Source: UBA5186 sp040005095
GTDB lineage: Bacteria; Actinomycetota; Thermoleophilia; Gaiellales; Gaiellaceae
DNA: 64,000 nt
Assembly (NCBI GenBank): GCA_040005095.1
Contig: JBDTZN010000002.1
Span: 1 to 64,000 of the forward strand
Reading direction: 5' to 3'
Numbering within the stretch: the first letter of the stretch is position 1; each line of letters starts with the position of its first letter. The notes beneath the pieces are model-generated. The model was not told the origin of the DNA. It ran no database searches and saw only the letters and a list, made by a program, of their open reading frames with translations. A program made the position numbers and the translations under genes. Shown one piece after another: positions 30,955 to 39,625 of the stretch.

Positions 30955-32580
30955 CTACGGCCGGGAGAGACGCGCCCAGATGTTCTCGACGAGCGCGGCG
31001 ACCTGCGGGTCCCCGAGCGACGCGGCGAAGTTGAGCGTGCCCGCGGCGAACACCTTTGCTCCCGCGGGATTCTCGTAGTACGTCATCTCCGCCGTCCGTC
31101 CGGGGCCAAGCACGTTCGGGATCGTCGCGAGGACGCGCGTGCCCTCAGGCGACGCCGCGGTGCGCGAGTCGATCTCGATGCCATACCGGCCGAACTGCGA
31201 CCCCTCGCCAAGGCCGGTTCCCGCGAAAGCCCACGGGTCCAACGCCAGCCCTGAGACCACGAACGGCGCCTGCCGCTCCCCGTGATTCGAGCCCGAATAC
31301 TGGACGCCGACCAGCCCCGCCTCCGGCTTCCCCTGATCCCGCCAGAGCTTCCCGCGCACGATCCGGTCGCCCTTCGCCGTCACCTCGCGGAAGAAGTTGT
31401 TCGCCGCGAGGAAGGCGAGGTTGCCGCCCAGATCGCGATAGCGTCGGACGACGTCGTAGACGTGCCTCGTGACGTACTCCTCGTGCCCGGGAAAGACGAC
31501 GAGGTCGTACGCGCGGGCCAGTGCGTCGCCCGAGCCCACCCGCTCGAGGTCGTCGTCGGACAGATAGTCCACCTGCTTGCCGGTCCGGTTGAGCCACGAG
31601 ATGAACTCGAGGTCCCAGTCGTGGAACCGAAACGGCACGCCGAAGTCGAGGAACGGCCGCTGCAGCGCGACCGACCGCTGGCCGCCGCTGACGTACCAGC
31701 TGTCGCCCCAGCCGTCGCCGTTGGCGTCGTCGAAGTTGTAGGCCTGCCACGTGTTGGTCGCGAGCACGACGGCCACCCGGTTCGTCCCGAGCACACGTGG
31801 GCGCAGGATCAGCGGCGCGTACCCTGTCCGCCCGTCGGCCGCGCGAGCGCGCAGGAAGTAGAGCCCACTCGACCATTCCCCCGCACGCACGAGCCGGAGC
31901 CGTGTGCGCGCGCTGCGGTACCGCTCCCAGCGCACGTCGAGCGGCGGAGTGACGGCGCCGCCGTTCGTCTTCACGTCCACCTCCGACACCTTCACGGAGC
32001 TCCCGAACGCGAAGACCTGCAGGCGGAACGCCTTCGCGTCGGTGGCGATCGCGAGCGAGGCGAACTCTCCAGGCGCGTAGCTTCGCCGCAGAAATCCGAG
32101 GTCGATGCCCTGCACGCGCACCACCGGCGCGTCGACCCGCTGCCCGCGCCAGGGGCGGTAGTTTCCGTACACGCGCAGGCGCCCGCCAGCGTCGCGCACG
32201 GTCAGCCGGAGGATGTACGTGCGCGGTGCCACGGTCCGGGCCGGACGCCAGGTCAACCGGTGCGGCCCCGCTGCGAGCGACCACGTCTGGCTCCAGACCA
32301 CCACGGAGGGCGCTCGGTTCTCGCGAATCGTCTCCGTGCGGACGGCGTCCATCCGTACGCGTGCCGCGCGGTCGAGCCGAAACGACACGAGCGCGCGGTC
32401 GCGAAATCCGTCGCCGTTCGGGCTGACGGTCGTGAGCAGGCGTCGATCCCCGGCGAACGGCGTCGAGCCGTTCGAGACGCGGAGGTCGAGCAAGTGCGGG
32501 GCCGCGACGCGAGGCGTACCTGCGGCGGCGACCGCGAGCGGCGTCAAGAGCAGCAGAACGACCGCGGCGGGAACTCGCAT
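30955..32580 (-). CDS. secreted N,N-dimethylformamidase beta-subunit-like protein
   Basis: 541 residues from ATG 32580, chosen because a signal peptide (VPAAVVLLLLTPLAVAAA) follows directly; the frame is open 29 codons further. The mature part has a beta-rich region with LTTVSPNGDGFRD (a FlgD-like, Ig-like start). A domain with NTWQAYNFDD, WDLEFISWLNRTG and YDLVVFPGHEEYVT follows, typical of the large subunit of N,N-dimethylformamidase and related amidohydrolase-like proteins. Exported; the substrate is unknown. Confidence 0.75.
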   Translation of the reverse strand: MRVPAAVVLLLLTPLAVAAAGTPRVAAPHLLDLRVSNGSTPFAGDRRLLTTVSPNGDGFRDRALVSFRLDRAARVRMDAVRTETIRENRAPSVVVWSQTWSLAAGPHRLTWRPARTVAPRTYILRLTVRDAGGRLRVYGNYRPWRGQRVDAPVVRVQGIDLGFLRRSYAPGEFASLAIATDAKAFRLQVFAFGSSVKVSEVDVKTNGGAVTPPLDVRWERYRSARTRLRLVRAGEWSSGLYFLRARAADGRTGYAPLILRPRVLGTNRVAVVLATNTWQAYNFDDANGDGWGDSWYVSGGQRSVALQRPFLDFGVPFRFHDWDLEFISWLNRTGKQVDYLSDDDLERVGSGDALARAYDLVVFPGHEEYVTRHVYDVVRRYRDLGGNLAFLAANNFFREVTAKGDRIVRGKLWRDQGKPEAGLVGVQYSGSNHGERQAPFVVSGLALDPWAFAGTGLGEGSQFGRYGIEIDSRTAASPEGTRVLATIPNVLGPGRTAEMTYYENPAGAKVFAAGTLNFAASLGDPQVAALVENIWARLSRP

Positions 32581-32707
32581 GCCGGCGAATCTTGCCGGAA
32601 CCTTCCAGTCACCCTGGACGGAAGCCGCTTTCTTCCTGCCGGGGATTACACTTTCCTTACTTGCCATTCAATGCGGCCACACCTGACCGTTCAATACTTC
32701 GAGAGCC

Positions 32708-33169
32708 ATGCGGCGACTCCTGACCTTCTGCGCTCTCGTTGCGCTCGCGCTTCCCCCGGCGATTCAGGCTGCTACGACAGCGGACGGCACGCTAGCCGTC
32801 AAGAACGCGACCGGCGTGGTCATGGTCAAGGCGACGGGCGCGGTCATCATCGGTCACGCCGACAAGGCGAAGATCACGATCACCGACGCCGACTCGACGG
32901 ACGGCCGGGTAATCGTGCTCGGCTGGAAGACGAAGGTCGCGATCGCGCCCACGAAGACCCAGTACACGGGCGAGGACATGAGGTTCAAGCTCCTCGGCGG
33001 CGACAACACGCTCTTCATCCGCGGCTCGGGCATCTCACTTTCCGCGGTCGGCGAGGGCAAGGTCACGCTCGACGGCGGCAATGTGGCGAACGACGGGAAG
33101 TTCTCGATCGACGACGGGCCGTTCCTGTCGCTCCCGGACTCGATCCACAGCTACTCGTTCGGCGGCTGA
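32708..33169 (+). CDS. secreted beta-rich protein of unknown function
   Basis: 153 residues with a signal peptide (RRLLTFCALVALALPPAIQA). The rest alternates short beta strands: GTLAVKNATGVVMVKATG, AVIIGHADKAKITITDAD, GSGISLSAVGEGKVTLDGG. This resembles a small beta-helix or beta-sandwich. No catalytic motif. It may be an envelope component. It stands alone between a divergent secreted protein and a two-component system. Confidence 0.65.
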   Translation: MRRLLTFCALVALALPPAIQAATTADGTLAVKNATGVVMVKATGAVIIGHADKAKITITDADSTDGRVIVLGWKTKVAIAPTKTQYTGEDMRFKLLGGDNTLFIRGSGISLSAVGEGKVTLDGGNVANDGKFSIDDGPFLSLPDSIHSYSFGG

Positions 33170-33196
33170 CCGCCCGCTTTAGGGCATCCTTCGGGA

Positions 33197-33907
33197 GTGT
33201 CTGCCCAGCAACAGACCGTGCTTGTCGTCGAGGACGAGGCGTCGATCGCCTCGTTCGTCTCTCTCTATCTGAAGAACGCGGGCTACGGAGTTCGCACCGC
33301 TTCGACCGGAACCGAGGCCCTGAGCGCAGCCGCTAGCGACTCTCCCTCGCTGATCGTGCTCGACCTGATGCTGCCGGACATCGACGGGATCGAGGTCTGC
33401 AAGCGGATCCGTCAGCGCTCCGATGTCCCCATCCTCATGCTGACCGCCCGCGACGAGGACGTGGACAAGATCATCGGGCTCGAAGTCGGCGCCGACGACT
33501 ACCTGACGAAGCCGTTCAATCCGCGCGAGCTCGTCGCCCGGGTCAAGTCGGTGCTGCGCCGATCCGCGCCGGCCAGGCAGGACCCGGAGAACGCGGTGAT
33601 CAAGCACGGCGATCTCACGGTCGACTCCGGGCGCCGGGAGGTCCGGGTCGTCGAGGAGGAGATCCAGCTCGCGCCGAAGGAGTTCGACCTCCTCTGGGAG
33701 CTGCTCGATCATCGCGGGCTCGTGCTCACGCGCGACCAGCTGCTCGAACGCGTCTGGGGCTACACGTTCGCCGGAGACACCCGCACGGTCGACGTCCACG
33801 TACGGCAGCTCCGCCGCAAGCTCGGCGATGCGTCGCCGATCGTGACGGTGTGGGGAGTCGGCTACAAGGTAGGACCCGCGCGGGAAACGGGGAACGAGCA
33901 GAACTAG
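33197..33907 (+). CDS. OmpR/PhoB-family response regulator
   Basis: 236 residues from GTG 33197. Receiver: acidic pair EDE 12-14, phospho-acceptor Asp56 in LIVLDLMLPD and Lys105 in YLTKPF, all intact. A winged-helix output domain follows, with VWGYTFAGDTRTVDVHVRQL and GVGYKV. It regulates DNA when phosphorylated by the histidine kinase encoded two bases after its stop. A CATCCT box six bases before the GTG may be its -10. Confidence 0.93.
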   Translation: MSAQQQTVLVVEDEASIASFVSLYLKNAGYGVRTASTGTEALSAAASDSPSLIVLDLMLPDIDGIEVCKRIRQRSDVPILMLTARDEDVDKIIGLEVGADDYLTKPFNPRELVARVKSVLRRSAPARQDPENAVIKHGDLTVDSGRREVRVVEEEIQLAPKEFDLLWELLDHRGLVLTRDQLLERVWGYTFAGDTRTVDVHVRQLRRKLGDASPIVTVWGVGYKVGPARETGNEQN

Positions 33908-33909
33908 CA

Positions 33910-35298
33910 ATGTTTAGATCGCTCCGGTTCCGGCTTCCGGCGCTCTTCCTGGCCGGCGTCGTGCTGGCCGGGCTCGTCTCGACGATCATCGCGCTCGGGC
34001 TCTTTCAAAGCTACGTCCAGCAGCAGAGCATCGCCCAGCTCCGGCACCAGTCGGACAGCCTGACCGGCGCGATCCAGAACTCCGTCGGGGGCGACAAGAA
34101 GGAAGCGGTGCCGTTCGAGCTGCTCCGGCGCGGAACCGGCACGAAGATTTACTTCGTCGGGCTGGCGAAGGGCTTCGGAGGCTCGCTCTTCCCCGGCCAG
34201 AAGAACCTACCGACGCTGCCCAAGCGCTACGTCGACTTCGCGAGGCTCCGCGGCGGGCGGGAGTACTCGTTCGAGTTCCGGCCGCCCGGGCAGAAACAGA
34301 GGTATCTGGCGCTCGCCCGGCCGCTGAGGCTCGAGCGGAAGGTCTTCGGTGCCGTCGTCGTCGCCCGGCCCAAGACGGATCTCGCGGGCCAGCGCTTGAC
34401 GCTACTCGGCCGGCTCGGGCTCGCCGCGCTCGCCGGCCTGCTCGTGTCGGGACTGCTCGCCTGGTACCTGTCCCGGCGTTTCACCCGCCCGCTGCTCGAG
34501 CTCTCGGAGGCGGCGGACGCGGTCGCGAAAGGCAACTACGACGTGCCCGTCCCGGTCCTGCCCGCTCGGGACGAGATCGCGCACCTCTCGGAGCGGTTCG
34601 GCGAGATGACGATGCGGCTCGCGGAGGCCGAGCAGCTGACACGGAACTTCCTCATGTCGGTCTCGCACGAGCTGCGCACGCCGTTGACCGCCATCCGCGG
34701 CCACGTGGAAGCCCTGTCCGAAGGACTCGTGGAGGATCCGGTGGGGCGCTCGGAGTCGCTCGAGGTCATCCGGGCTCAGGCGACGCGGCTCGAACGGCTC
34801 GTCGGCGACGTGCTCGATCTCGCGAAGTTGGACGCACACCGCTTCACCGTCCATCGGGAGGAGGTCGACATGCACCGGCTCGTCGACGCGGCGTACGCCG
34901 AGTTCGGCGAGGAGGCGCGCCGACGCGCGATCGAGTACCGCGAGCGGGTCGATGCGAGGCCGGTGATCGTCACGGACGGCGACCGGGTGCTGCAGATCAT
35001 CTCGAACCTGCTCCGGAACGCTTTCCGCTGGACGCCGGACGGAGGGCGGATCGACGTCGAGCTCACGTCCAGCAACGGCACCGTCTCGGTCGCGGTCGGC
35101 GACACCGGGCCGGGGATTGCGCCAGAGGAGCGCGAGCGCATCTTCCGGCCGTTCTGGTCGCGGGACGACGGCGGCACGGGGCTCGGTCTCGCGATCGCGC
35201 ACGAGCTGGCGGGCGCGCTCGGTGGGCGCATCGAGCTCGAGACCGCCCCTGGGGGAGGGAGCCGGTTCGAGCTCGTCCTCCCCGCGAGCCGGAACTAG
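33910..35298 (+). CDS. membrane sensor histidine kinase
   Basis: 462 residues from ATG 33910. An N-terminal helix (about 8-31) and a second helix near 165-185 flank an extracytoplasmic sensor of about 130 residues. HAMP, HisKA with H-box His253 (SVSHELRTPLTAIRGH) and HATPase with N box NLLRNAFRW, G1 DTGPGIAPEE and G2 GGTGLGLAIAHE follow. It phosphorylates the response regulator just upstream. The sensed signal is unknown; the sensor lacks a recognised domain. Confidence 0.93.
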   Translation: MFRSLRFRLPALFLAGVVLAGLVSTIIALGLFQSYVQQQSIAQLRHQSDSLTGAIQNSVGGDKKEAVPFELLRRGTGTKIYFVGLAKGFGGSLFPGQKNLPTLPKRYVDFARLRGGREYSFEFRPPGQKQRYLALARPLRLERKVFGAVVVARPKTDLAGQRLTLLGRLGLAALAGLLVSGLLAWYLSRRFTRPLLELSEAADAVAKGNYDVPVPVLPARDEIAHLSERFGEMTMRLAEAEQLTRNFLMSVSHELRTPLTAIRGHVEALSEGLVEDPVGRSESLEVIRAQATRLERLVGDVLDLAKLDAHRFTVHREEVDMHRLVDAAYAEFGEEARRRAIEYRERVDARPVIVTDGDRVLQIISNLLRNAFRWTPDGGRIDVELTSSNGTVSVAVGDTGPGIAPEERERIFRPFWSRDDGGTGLGLAIAHELAGALGGRIELETAPGGGSRFELVLPASRN

Positions 35299-35308
35299 CA
35301 TCCCGCCC

Positions 35309-36220
35309 GTGTCAGTTTCCGAGCGCGTCGTTGCCCTGCCCGTGCGGCGCCCGCCGCGCCGGCCGCTCGGCGCGGCCCTCGTCTCGCTGCGGCCGAGACA
35401 GTGGACGAAGAACCTGCTCGTGTTCGCGGGCATCGTCTTCGCGGCGAAGCTCGGCGATGTCGGCCGCTGGGCCGACGCAGCGGTTGCGTTCGTCGCGTTC
35501 TGCGCCGCCTCGAGCGCGGCCTACCTCGTCAACGACGTGCGCGACGCGGCGCATGACCGGCTTCATCCGACGAAGAGCTCCAGGCCGATCGCGCGCGGGG
35601 AGCTCGCGCCGCGGGCCGCCCTTGCTCTCGCCGCAGGCCTCGCGCTCACGGCCGCGGCGCTTGCGGCCACGCTCGGCCTCTCCGGGCTCCTGTACCTCGG
35701 CGCTTTCCTCGCACTCCAGGCGGCGTACACACTCGCGCTGAAGGAGATCGTGCTCGTGGACGTGATGGCGATCGGCGCGCTGTTCGTCGTACGCGCTGCG
35801 GCGGGTGCCGACGCGGTGCGCGTTCCGATCTCGCCGTGGCTGCTGCTCTGCACGGCACTCCTTGCGCTCTTTCTCGGCCTGGCGAAGCGCCGGGGCGAAC
35901 TCGTCCTCGTCGGCGCGGACGCGACACCCGGTCGGCCCGTGCTCGCCGGCTACTCCCTGGAGCTCGTCGACCAGCTCGTCAGCGTCGTCGCGGCCTCGAC
36001 CGTGATCGCCTACGCGCTCTACACGTTCTCGGCTCGCGACTCGAAGGCGATGATGGTCACGATTCCGTTCGTCCTCTTCGGGGTCTTCCGCTACCTGCTG
36101 CTGATCCACCGGCACGATCTGGGCGAGGAGCCGGAGAACGTGCTGCTCTCGGACCTGCCGATCCTGCTTTGTGTTGCCGGCTGGGTGGTTGCTGCGGCCC
36201 TCATCCTCGTCCTCACCTAG
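35309..36220 (+). CDS. UbiA-family prenyltransferase, decaprenyl-phosphate phosphoribosyltransferase-like
   Basis: 303 residues from GTG 35309; a TAGCAT box seven bases upstream overlaps the stop codon of the kinase gene. UbiA metal/pyrophosphate motifs: NDVRDAAHDRLHP (75-87) and DVMAIGALFVVRAAAG. About nine membrane helices. The opening LRPRQWTKNLLVFAG resembles the enzyme that joins PRPP to decaprenyl phosphate (Rv3806c type), a step toward arabinose donors of the wall. Substrate inferred. Confidence 0.8.
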   Translation: MSVSERVVALPVRRPPRRPLGAALVSLRPRQWTKNLLVFAGIVFAAKLGDVGRWADAAVAFVAFCAASSAAYLVNDVRDAAHDRLHPTKSSRPIARGELAPRAALALAAGLALTAAALAATLGLSGLLYLGAFLALQAAYTLALKEIVLVDVMAIGALFVVRAAAGADAVRVPISPWLLLCTALLALFLGLAKRRGELVLVGADATPGRPVLAGYSLELVDQLVSVVAASTVIAYALYTFSARDSKAMMVTIPFVLFGVFRYLLLIHRHDLGEEPENVLLSDLPILLCVAGWVVAAALILVLT

Positions 36221-36226
36221 CCGGAT

Positions 36227-36242
36227 TCCCTCGGTCGAGGGA
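36227..36242. terminator. possible hairpin after the UbiA gene
   Basis: TCCCTCG and CGAGGGA arms separated by two bases, seven bases after the UbiA stop. Too tight for a standard loop unless the inner pairs open. No T-run. Confidence 0.3.
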
Positions 36243-36310
36243 TACCCAAAGGGGGGAGCGACCGGCATCATTGTGGGTGCTCCGGGGGGGAGCCTGAACC
36301 GAGGAGAGTC

Positions 36311-36592
36311 ATGAGGGAGCCGGAAACCGGCCTGGTCGGCGCACACGCGCTCTGGCGTGGGGTGAACGAGACGATCGCGGCTGCGGCACGACTTTCCGGC
36401 GACGAGCGGGCGACGTTCGTCTGCGAATGCGGCAGCTACGCGTGCGTGGCGCGGATCGACGCGACCCTGGCGGACTACGACGACGCCCGGTTCCTGATCG
36501 TTGCCGGCCACGAGGTCATGACGGACGATCCGGCGGACGCTCCGACCACACGCGAGGCCGCGTACCTGCGCGCGGTCCCGAGTCTCAGCTAG
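36311..36592 (+). CDS. small protein with CxC/CxxC-like cysteines
   Basis: 93 residues from ATG 36311 with a good ribosome site (GAGGAGAG) five bases upstream, unlike the leaderless genes nearby. The helical first half ends in TFVCECGSYACVARID, three cysteines that could bind metal. DDARFLIVAGHEVM then resembles a small domain seen in other actinobacterial hypothetical proteins. Function unknown. The stop shares a CTAG with the convergent coiled-coil gene. Confidence 0.6.
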   Translation: MREPETGLVGAHALWRGVNETIAAAARLSGDERATFVCECGSYACVARIDATLADYDDARFLIVAGHEVMTDDPADAPTTREAAYLRAVPSLS

Positions 36593-37056
36593 GAGCTCGA
36601 GCCGGCGGTCGTGTCGGGTCGGCGGTCTTCGATGCGGTAGACGATCGCGCCACCGCTCGACTGCAGGTTGCGCTCGAGCTGCTCCAGGCGCTCGTCGACG
36701 CTCTTCCAGCCCGATGTGATCAGGTCGACGAGGAGCGCGAGGTCGTCCACGCGCGCGTGGCGCTCGCTGAGCGTGTCGCCCTCGATGCGCTCGAGCCGGC
36801 GGATGACCTGGTTCATCAAGCCGCGCACCTCGGCGAGGTTGCGGCCTACCGGGATCACCTGCTCGCGCAGCCCGTCCTGGACGGCGTTGCCGAGCCGTTC
36901 AGGGAGCGAGGACTCGAGCTCGGCGGCGAGCTCGGCGAGGGCCTCGACGCCCTCCCGCGCACGCTCGAGCGCGGCCTCGACCGCGGCCGGATCGGTGCGC
37001 CCTTCCGCGGCGGCTGCCAGTCGCTCCTTGGCGCGCCCGATGGCGTCTTCGTCCAT
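36589..37056 (-). CDS. coiled-coil protein of unknown function
   Basis: 155 residues from ATG 37056. Long heptad-like helices (IGRAKERLAAAAEGR, VEAALERAREGVEALAELAA, VRGLMNQVIRRLERIEGD) end in VDERLEQLERNLQSSGGAIVY. Soluble, no cysteines, no enzyme motif. The frame is open far upstream through queA, but ATG 37056 follows a -10 box (TACCCT, 37070-37065) by eight bases. Perhaps a structural or scaffold protein. Confidence 0.6.
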   Translation of the reverse strand: MDEDAIGRAKERLAAAAEGRTDPAAVEAALERAREGVEALAELAAELESSLPERLGNAVQDGLREQVIPVGRNLAEVRGLMNQVIRRLERIEGDTLSERHARVDDLALLVDLITSGWKSVDERLEQLERNLQSSGGAIVYRIEDRRPDTTAGSSS

Positions 37057-37064
37057 GCGGTGCA

Positions 37065-37074
37065 AGGGTAGCGT
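37065..37074. promoter_or_regulatory. overlapping divergent -10 boxes before queA
   Basis: Minus TACCCT (37070-37065) serves the coiled-coil gene and plus TAGCGT (37069-37074) serves queA nine bases later. The boxes share two bases, so only one direction can be used at a time. Confidence 0.35.
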
Positions 37075-37083
37075 TGGGGTCGG

Positions 37084-38019
37084 ATGAAGGCTGACGAGCT
37101 CGAGTACGAGCTGCCGCCGGAGCTGATCGCGCAGCGTCCCCTCGAGCGGCGGGACGACTCCCGGCTCCTCGTCTTCGAGCGGGCCACGGGCGCGCTGCGA
37201 CATCGCGTCTTCTCGGAGCTGCCGGACGAGCTCCGGCGGGGCGAGCTCGCCGTTGTGAACGACACGCGGGTCGTCCCGGCGCGGATCCCCATCGAGCGGC
37301 CGCGCGGCGAGGTGCTGCTCGTGGAACGGCTCGACGACGCGGGCACGTGGGACGCGCTTGCGCGGCCGACGCGACGCCTGCGGGCCGGCCGGCGCTACGG
37401 GCCGGTCGAGCTCCTCGAGCATCTCGGCGGGGGCCGGTGGCGCGTGCGGCTGGACGGGGAGCCGGCCGGGGACACGCCGCTCCCGCCGTACATCCAGGAG
37501 CCGCTCGCCGACGCGGGGCGCTACCAGACCGTGTATGCGCGGGAGGCGGGATCGGCCGCCGCGCCGACGGCCGGGCTGCACTTCACGCCGGAGCTCGTCG
37601 CGCGGCTCGACGTCGAGCGAGTGACGCTGCACGTCGGCCTCGACACGTTCCGGCCCCTCACGGTGGAGGAGCTCGACGAGCACGTGCTGCACGGCGAGCG
37701 TTACGCAGTCGCGGCGGACGCATGGGAGCGGATCCGCGCTGCCGAGCGTGTGCTCGCGGTCGGGACGACGACCGTGCGCGTGCTCGAGACGCTCGCACGC
37801 GGGGGGCCGCTCGTCGGCAGGACGTCGCTGTTCGTGCGTCCGCCGTTCGAGTTCCGCCGCGTCGACGCACTGCTGACGAACTTCCATCTCCCACGCTCGA
37901 CGCTGCTCGCCCTCGTGATGGCGTTTGCGGGAGTGGAGGCGACGCGCGGGCTGTACGCCGAGGCGATTCGCGAGCGCTACCGCTTCTACTCGTTCGGCGA
38001 CGCCATGCTCGTGCTGTAG
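37084..38019 (+). CDS. queA: S-adenosylmethionine:tRNA ribosyltransferase-isomerase
   Basis: 311 residues from ATG 37084. Signatures: ELPPELIAQRPLERRDDSRLL split over 8-28, VVNDTRVVPAR, APTAGLHFT and LLTNFHLPRSTLL. QueA transfers the ribosyl part of AdoMet onto 7-aminomethyl-7-deazaguanine in tRNA, giving epoxyqueuosine. Slightly shorter than the usual 340-350 residues. tgt follows after a repeat-filled gap and queG lies 14 kb upstream, so the late queuosine steps are all here. Confidence 0.93.
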   Translation: MKADELEYELPPELIAQRPLERRDDSRLLVFERATGALRHRVFSELPDELRRGELAVVNDTRVVPARIPIERPRGEVLLVERLDDAGTWDALARPTRRLRAGRRYGPVELLEHLGGGRWRVRLDGEPAGDTPLPPYIQEPLADAGRYQTVYAREAGSAAAPTAGLHFTPELVARLDVERVTLHVGLDTFRPLTVEELDEHVLHGERYAVAADAWERIRAAERVLAVGTTTVRVLETLARGGPLVGRTSLFVRPPFEFRRVDALLTNFHLPRSTLLALVMAFAGVEATRGLYAEAIRERYRFYSFGDAMLVL

Positions 38020-38037
38020 ACATGTCCCAACTGTCCC

Positions 38038-38132
38038 GTGCCAGGCACGTGGCATGGCCGCGAAGGACGTAGCAGTTCGGGACGCGTCGGGTGCCTGGCT
38101 CTTCGAACCGCCAGTGCCAGGCACGTGCCATG
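38038..38132. repeat. REP-like cluster between queA and tgt
   Basis: Three units: 38038 (GTGCCAGGCAC, GTGGCATGGCC), 38091 (GTGCCTGGCTC, degenerate) and 38114 (GTGCCAGGCAC, GTGCCATGTTC). They fill most of the 134-base gap and end 21 bases before the tgt start, so they probably lie in the queA-tgt transcript or its promoter region. Confidence 0.75.
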
Positions 38133-38153
38133 TTCTGCGACGCTAGGCCCGAC

Positions 38154-39287
38154 ATGGACACGTTCAGCGTCACGGCCACGGACGGGGCCGCGCGGGCCGG
38201 CATCCTCCGCACGGGCCACGGCGACGTGCCGACGCCGGCGTTCATGCCCGTCGGCACGAAGGGCACGGTCAAGAGCCTCGACCCGGACGAGCTGACCGCC
38301 CTCGGTGCGCCGATCATCCTCGGCAACACGTACCACCTGCACTTCCGGCCGGGGGACGACGTGATCGCAGGGCTGGGCGGCCTGCACGCCTTCTGCGGCT
38401 GGAACGGGCCGATCCTCACCGACTCGGGCGGCTTCCAGGTCTTTTCCCTGCGCGACACGTTGCTCGCCGTGGACGACGAGGGCGTGACCTTCCGCTCGAT
38501 CTACGACGGCGCCGAGGCGCGCTTCACGCCCGAGCTGGTCGCGGGGATCCAGGCCAACCTCGGCTCCGACGTCGCTATGTGCCTCGACATCTGCCTTCCC
38601 GCGGGCGTCCCCAGGGCCGAACTGGAGGAGGCGGTTCGACGCACGACGCTCTGGGCAGCGCGCCAGCGCGAGGCGGAGCGCGCTCCCGCCCAGCTCCTGT
38701 TCGGGATCGCCCAGGGCGGGACGGACGACGAGCTTCGGCGACGGTCGATCGCCGAGCTCACCGAGCTCGACTTCGACGGGTACGCGCTCGGGGGCCTGGC
38801 GATCGGCGAGTCCCGGGAGGCCATGTTCGAGACGACAGAGTGGGCTGCGCCGCTCCTCCCGGAGGACAAGGCGCGCTACTTCATGGGCATCGGCGACCCC
38901 GAAGGCATCCTCGAGGTGATCGCGCGCGGGATCGACATGTTCGACTGCGTGCTCCCGACGCGCACGGCCCGAACGGGCTCTGCCCTTACCTGGCACGGGC
39001 GCCTCAACCTCCGCAACGCCAGGTTCGCAAAGGACGCGCGCCCCCTGGACACGGACTGTGCCTGCCCCGCCTGCCGGCGCTTCACCCGCGCGTACCTGCG
39101 CCACCTCGTCAACCAGCAAGAGCTCCTCGGGCACCGCCTCCTGACGTTGCATAACCTCCATTTCGTGCTCGAGCTCACCGGAGGCGCCCGCGCGGCGATC
39201 GAGCGCGGCGAGCTCGAGCGCTACCGCAGCGACGCGCTCGCCCGGCTCGCTGCCGGAGCAGAGGAGGAAACCGCATCACCGCTGTGA
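38154..39287 (+). CDS. tgt: queuine/preQ1 tRNA-guanine transglycosylase
   Basis: 377 residues from ATG 38154. Active-site segments LTDSGGFQVFSL and GIDMFDCVLPTRTAR are present, with zinc ligands in CACPACRRF followed by the late His in LLTLHN. Tgt swaps G34 of target tRNAs for preQ1. The stop overlaps the yajC start. The tgt-yajC-secDF order is conserved in many bacteria. Confidence 0.95.
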   Translation: MDTFSVTATDGAARAGILRTGHGDVPTPAFMPVGTKGTVKSLDPDELTALGAPIILGNTYHLHFRPGDDVIAGLGGLHAFCGWNGPILTDSGGFQVFSLRDTLLAVDDEGVTFRSIYDGAEARFTPELVAGIQANLGSDVAMCLDICLPAGVPRAELEEAVRRTTLWAARQREAERAPAQLLFGIAQGGTDDELRRRSIAELTELDFDGYALGGLAIGESREAMFETTEWAAPLLPEDKARYFMGIGDPEGILEVIARGIDMFDCVLPTRTARTGSALTWHGRLNLRNARFAKDARPLDTDCACPACRRFTRAYLRHLVNQQELLGHRLLTLHNLHFVLELTGGARAAIERGELERYRSDALARLAAGAEEETASPL

Positions 39288-39604
39288 TCCTGATCGGGGT
39301 CGGCTTCGTCTTCCTCTACATCTTCGTGCTGCTCCCGCAGCGGCGGGCGACGCGCGAGAAGATGCAGATGCAGGACGCGATCGACGTCGGCGACGAGATC
39401 GTGACCGCCGGAGGAATGTATGGCTACGTCACCTCGGTCGGCGAGGACGAGCTCGAGGTCGAGATCGCACGGGGCACCGTCGTCCGCGTCGCCACCCGCG
39501 CGGTCGCGGGACGGATCGACCCGGACGACGACGAGGACGAGCCCGGCGAGGAAGAGGACGCGCCGGAGCCCGCGACGAACTCGCCCGAGCACAGGCCCAG
39601 CTAA
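39284..39604 (+). CDS. yajC: preprotein translocase subunit YajC
   Basis: 106 residues from GTG 39284 (GTGA overlap). One N-terminal membrane helix (VGFVFLYIFVLLP) is followed by QRRATREKMQ and VGDEIVTAGGMYGYVTSV, the YajC core, and a long acidic tail. It binds SecDF at the Sec translocon. secDF starts 21 bases later. Confidence 0.93.
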   Translation: MILIGVGFVFLYIFVLLPQRRATREKMQMQDAIDVGDEIVTAGGMYGYVTSVGEDELEVEIARGTVVRVATRAVAGRIDPDDDEDEPGEEEDAPEPATNSPEHRPS

Positions 39605-39625
39605 CCTTTCCGTCCTCCGAGCGCC

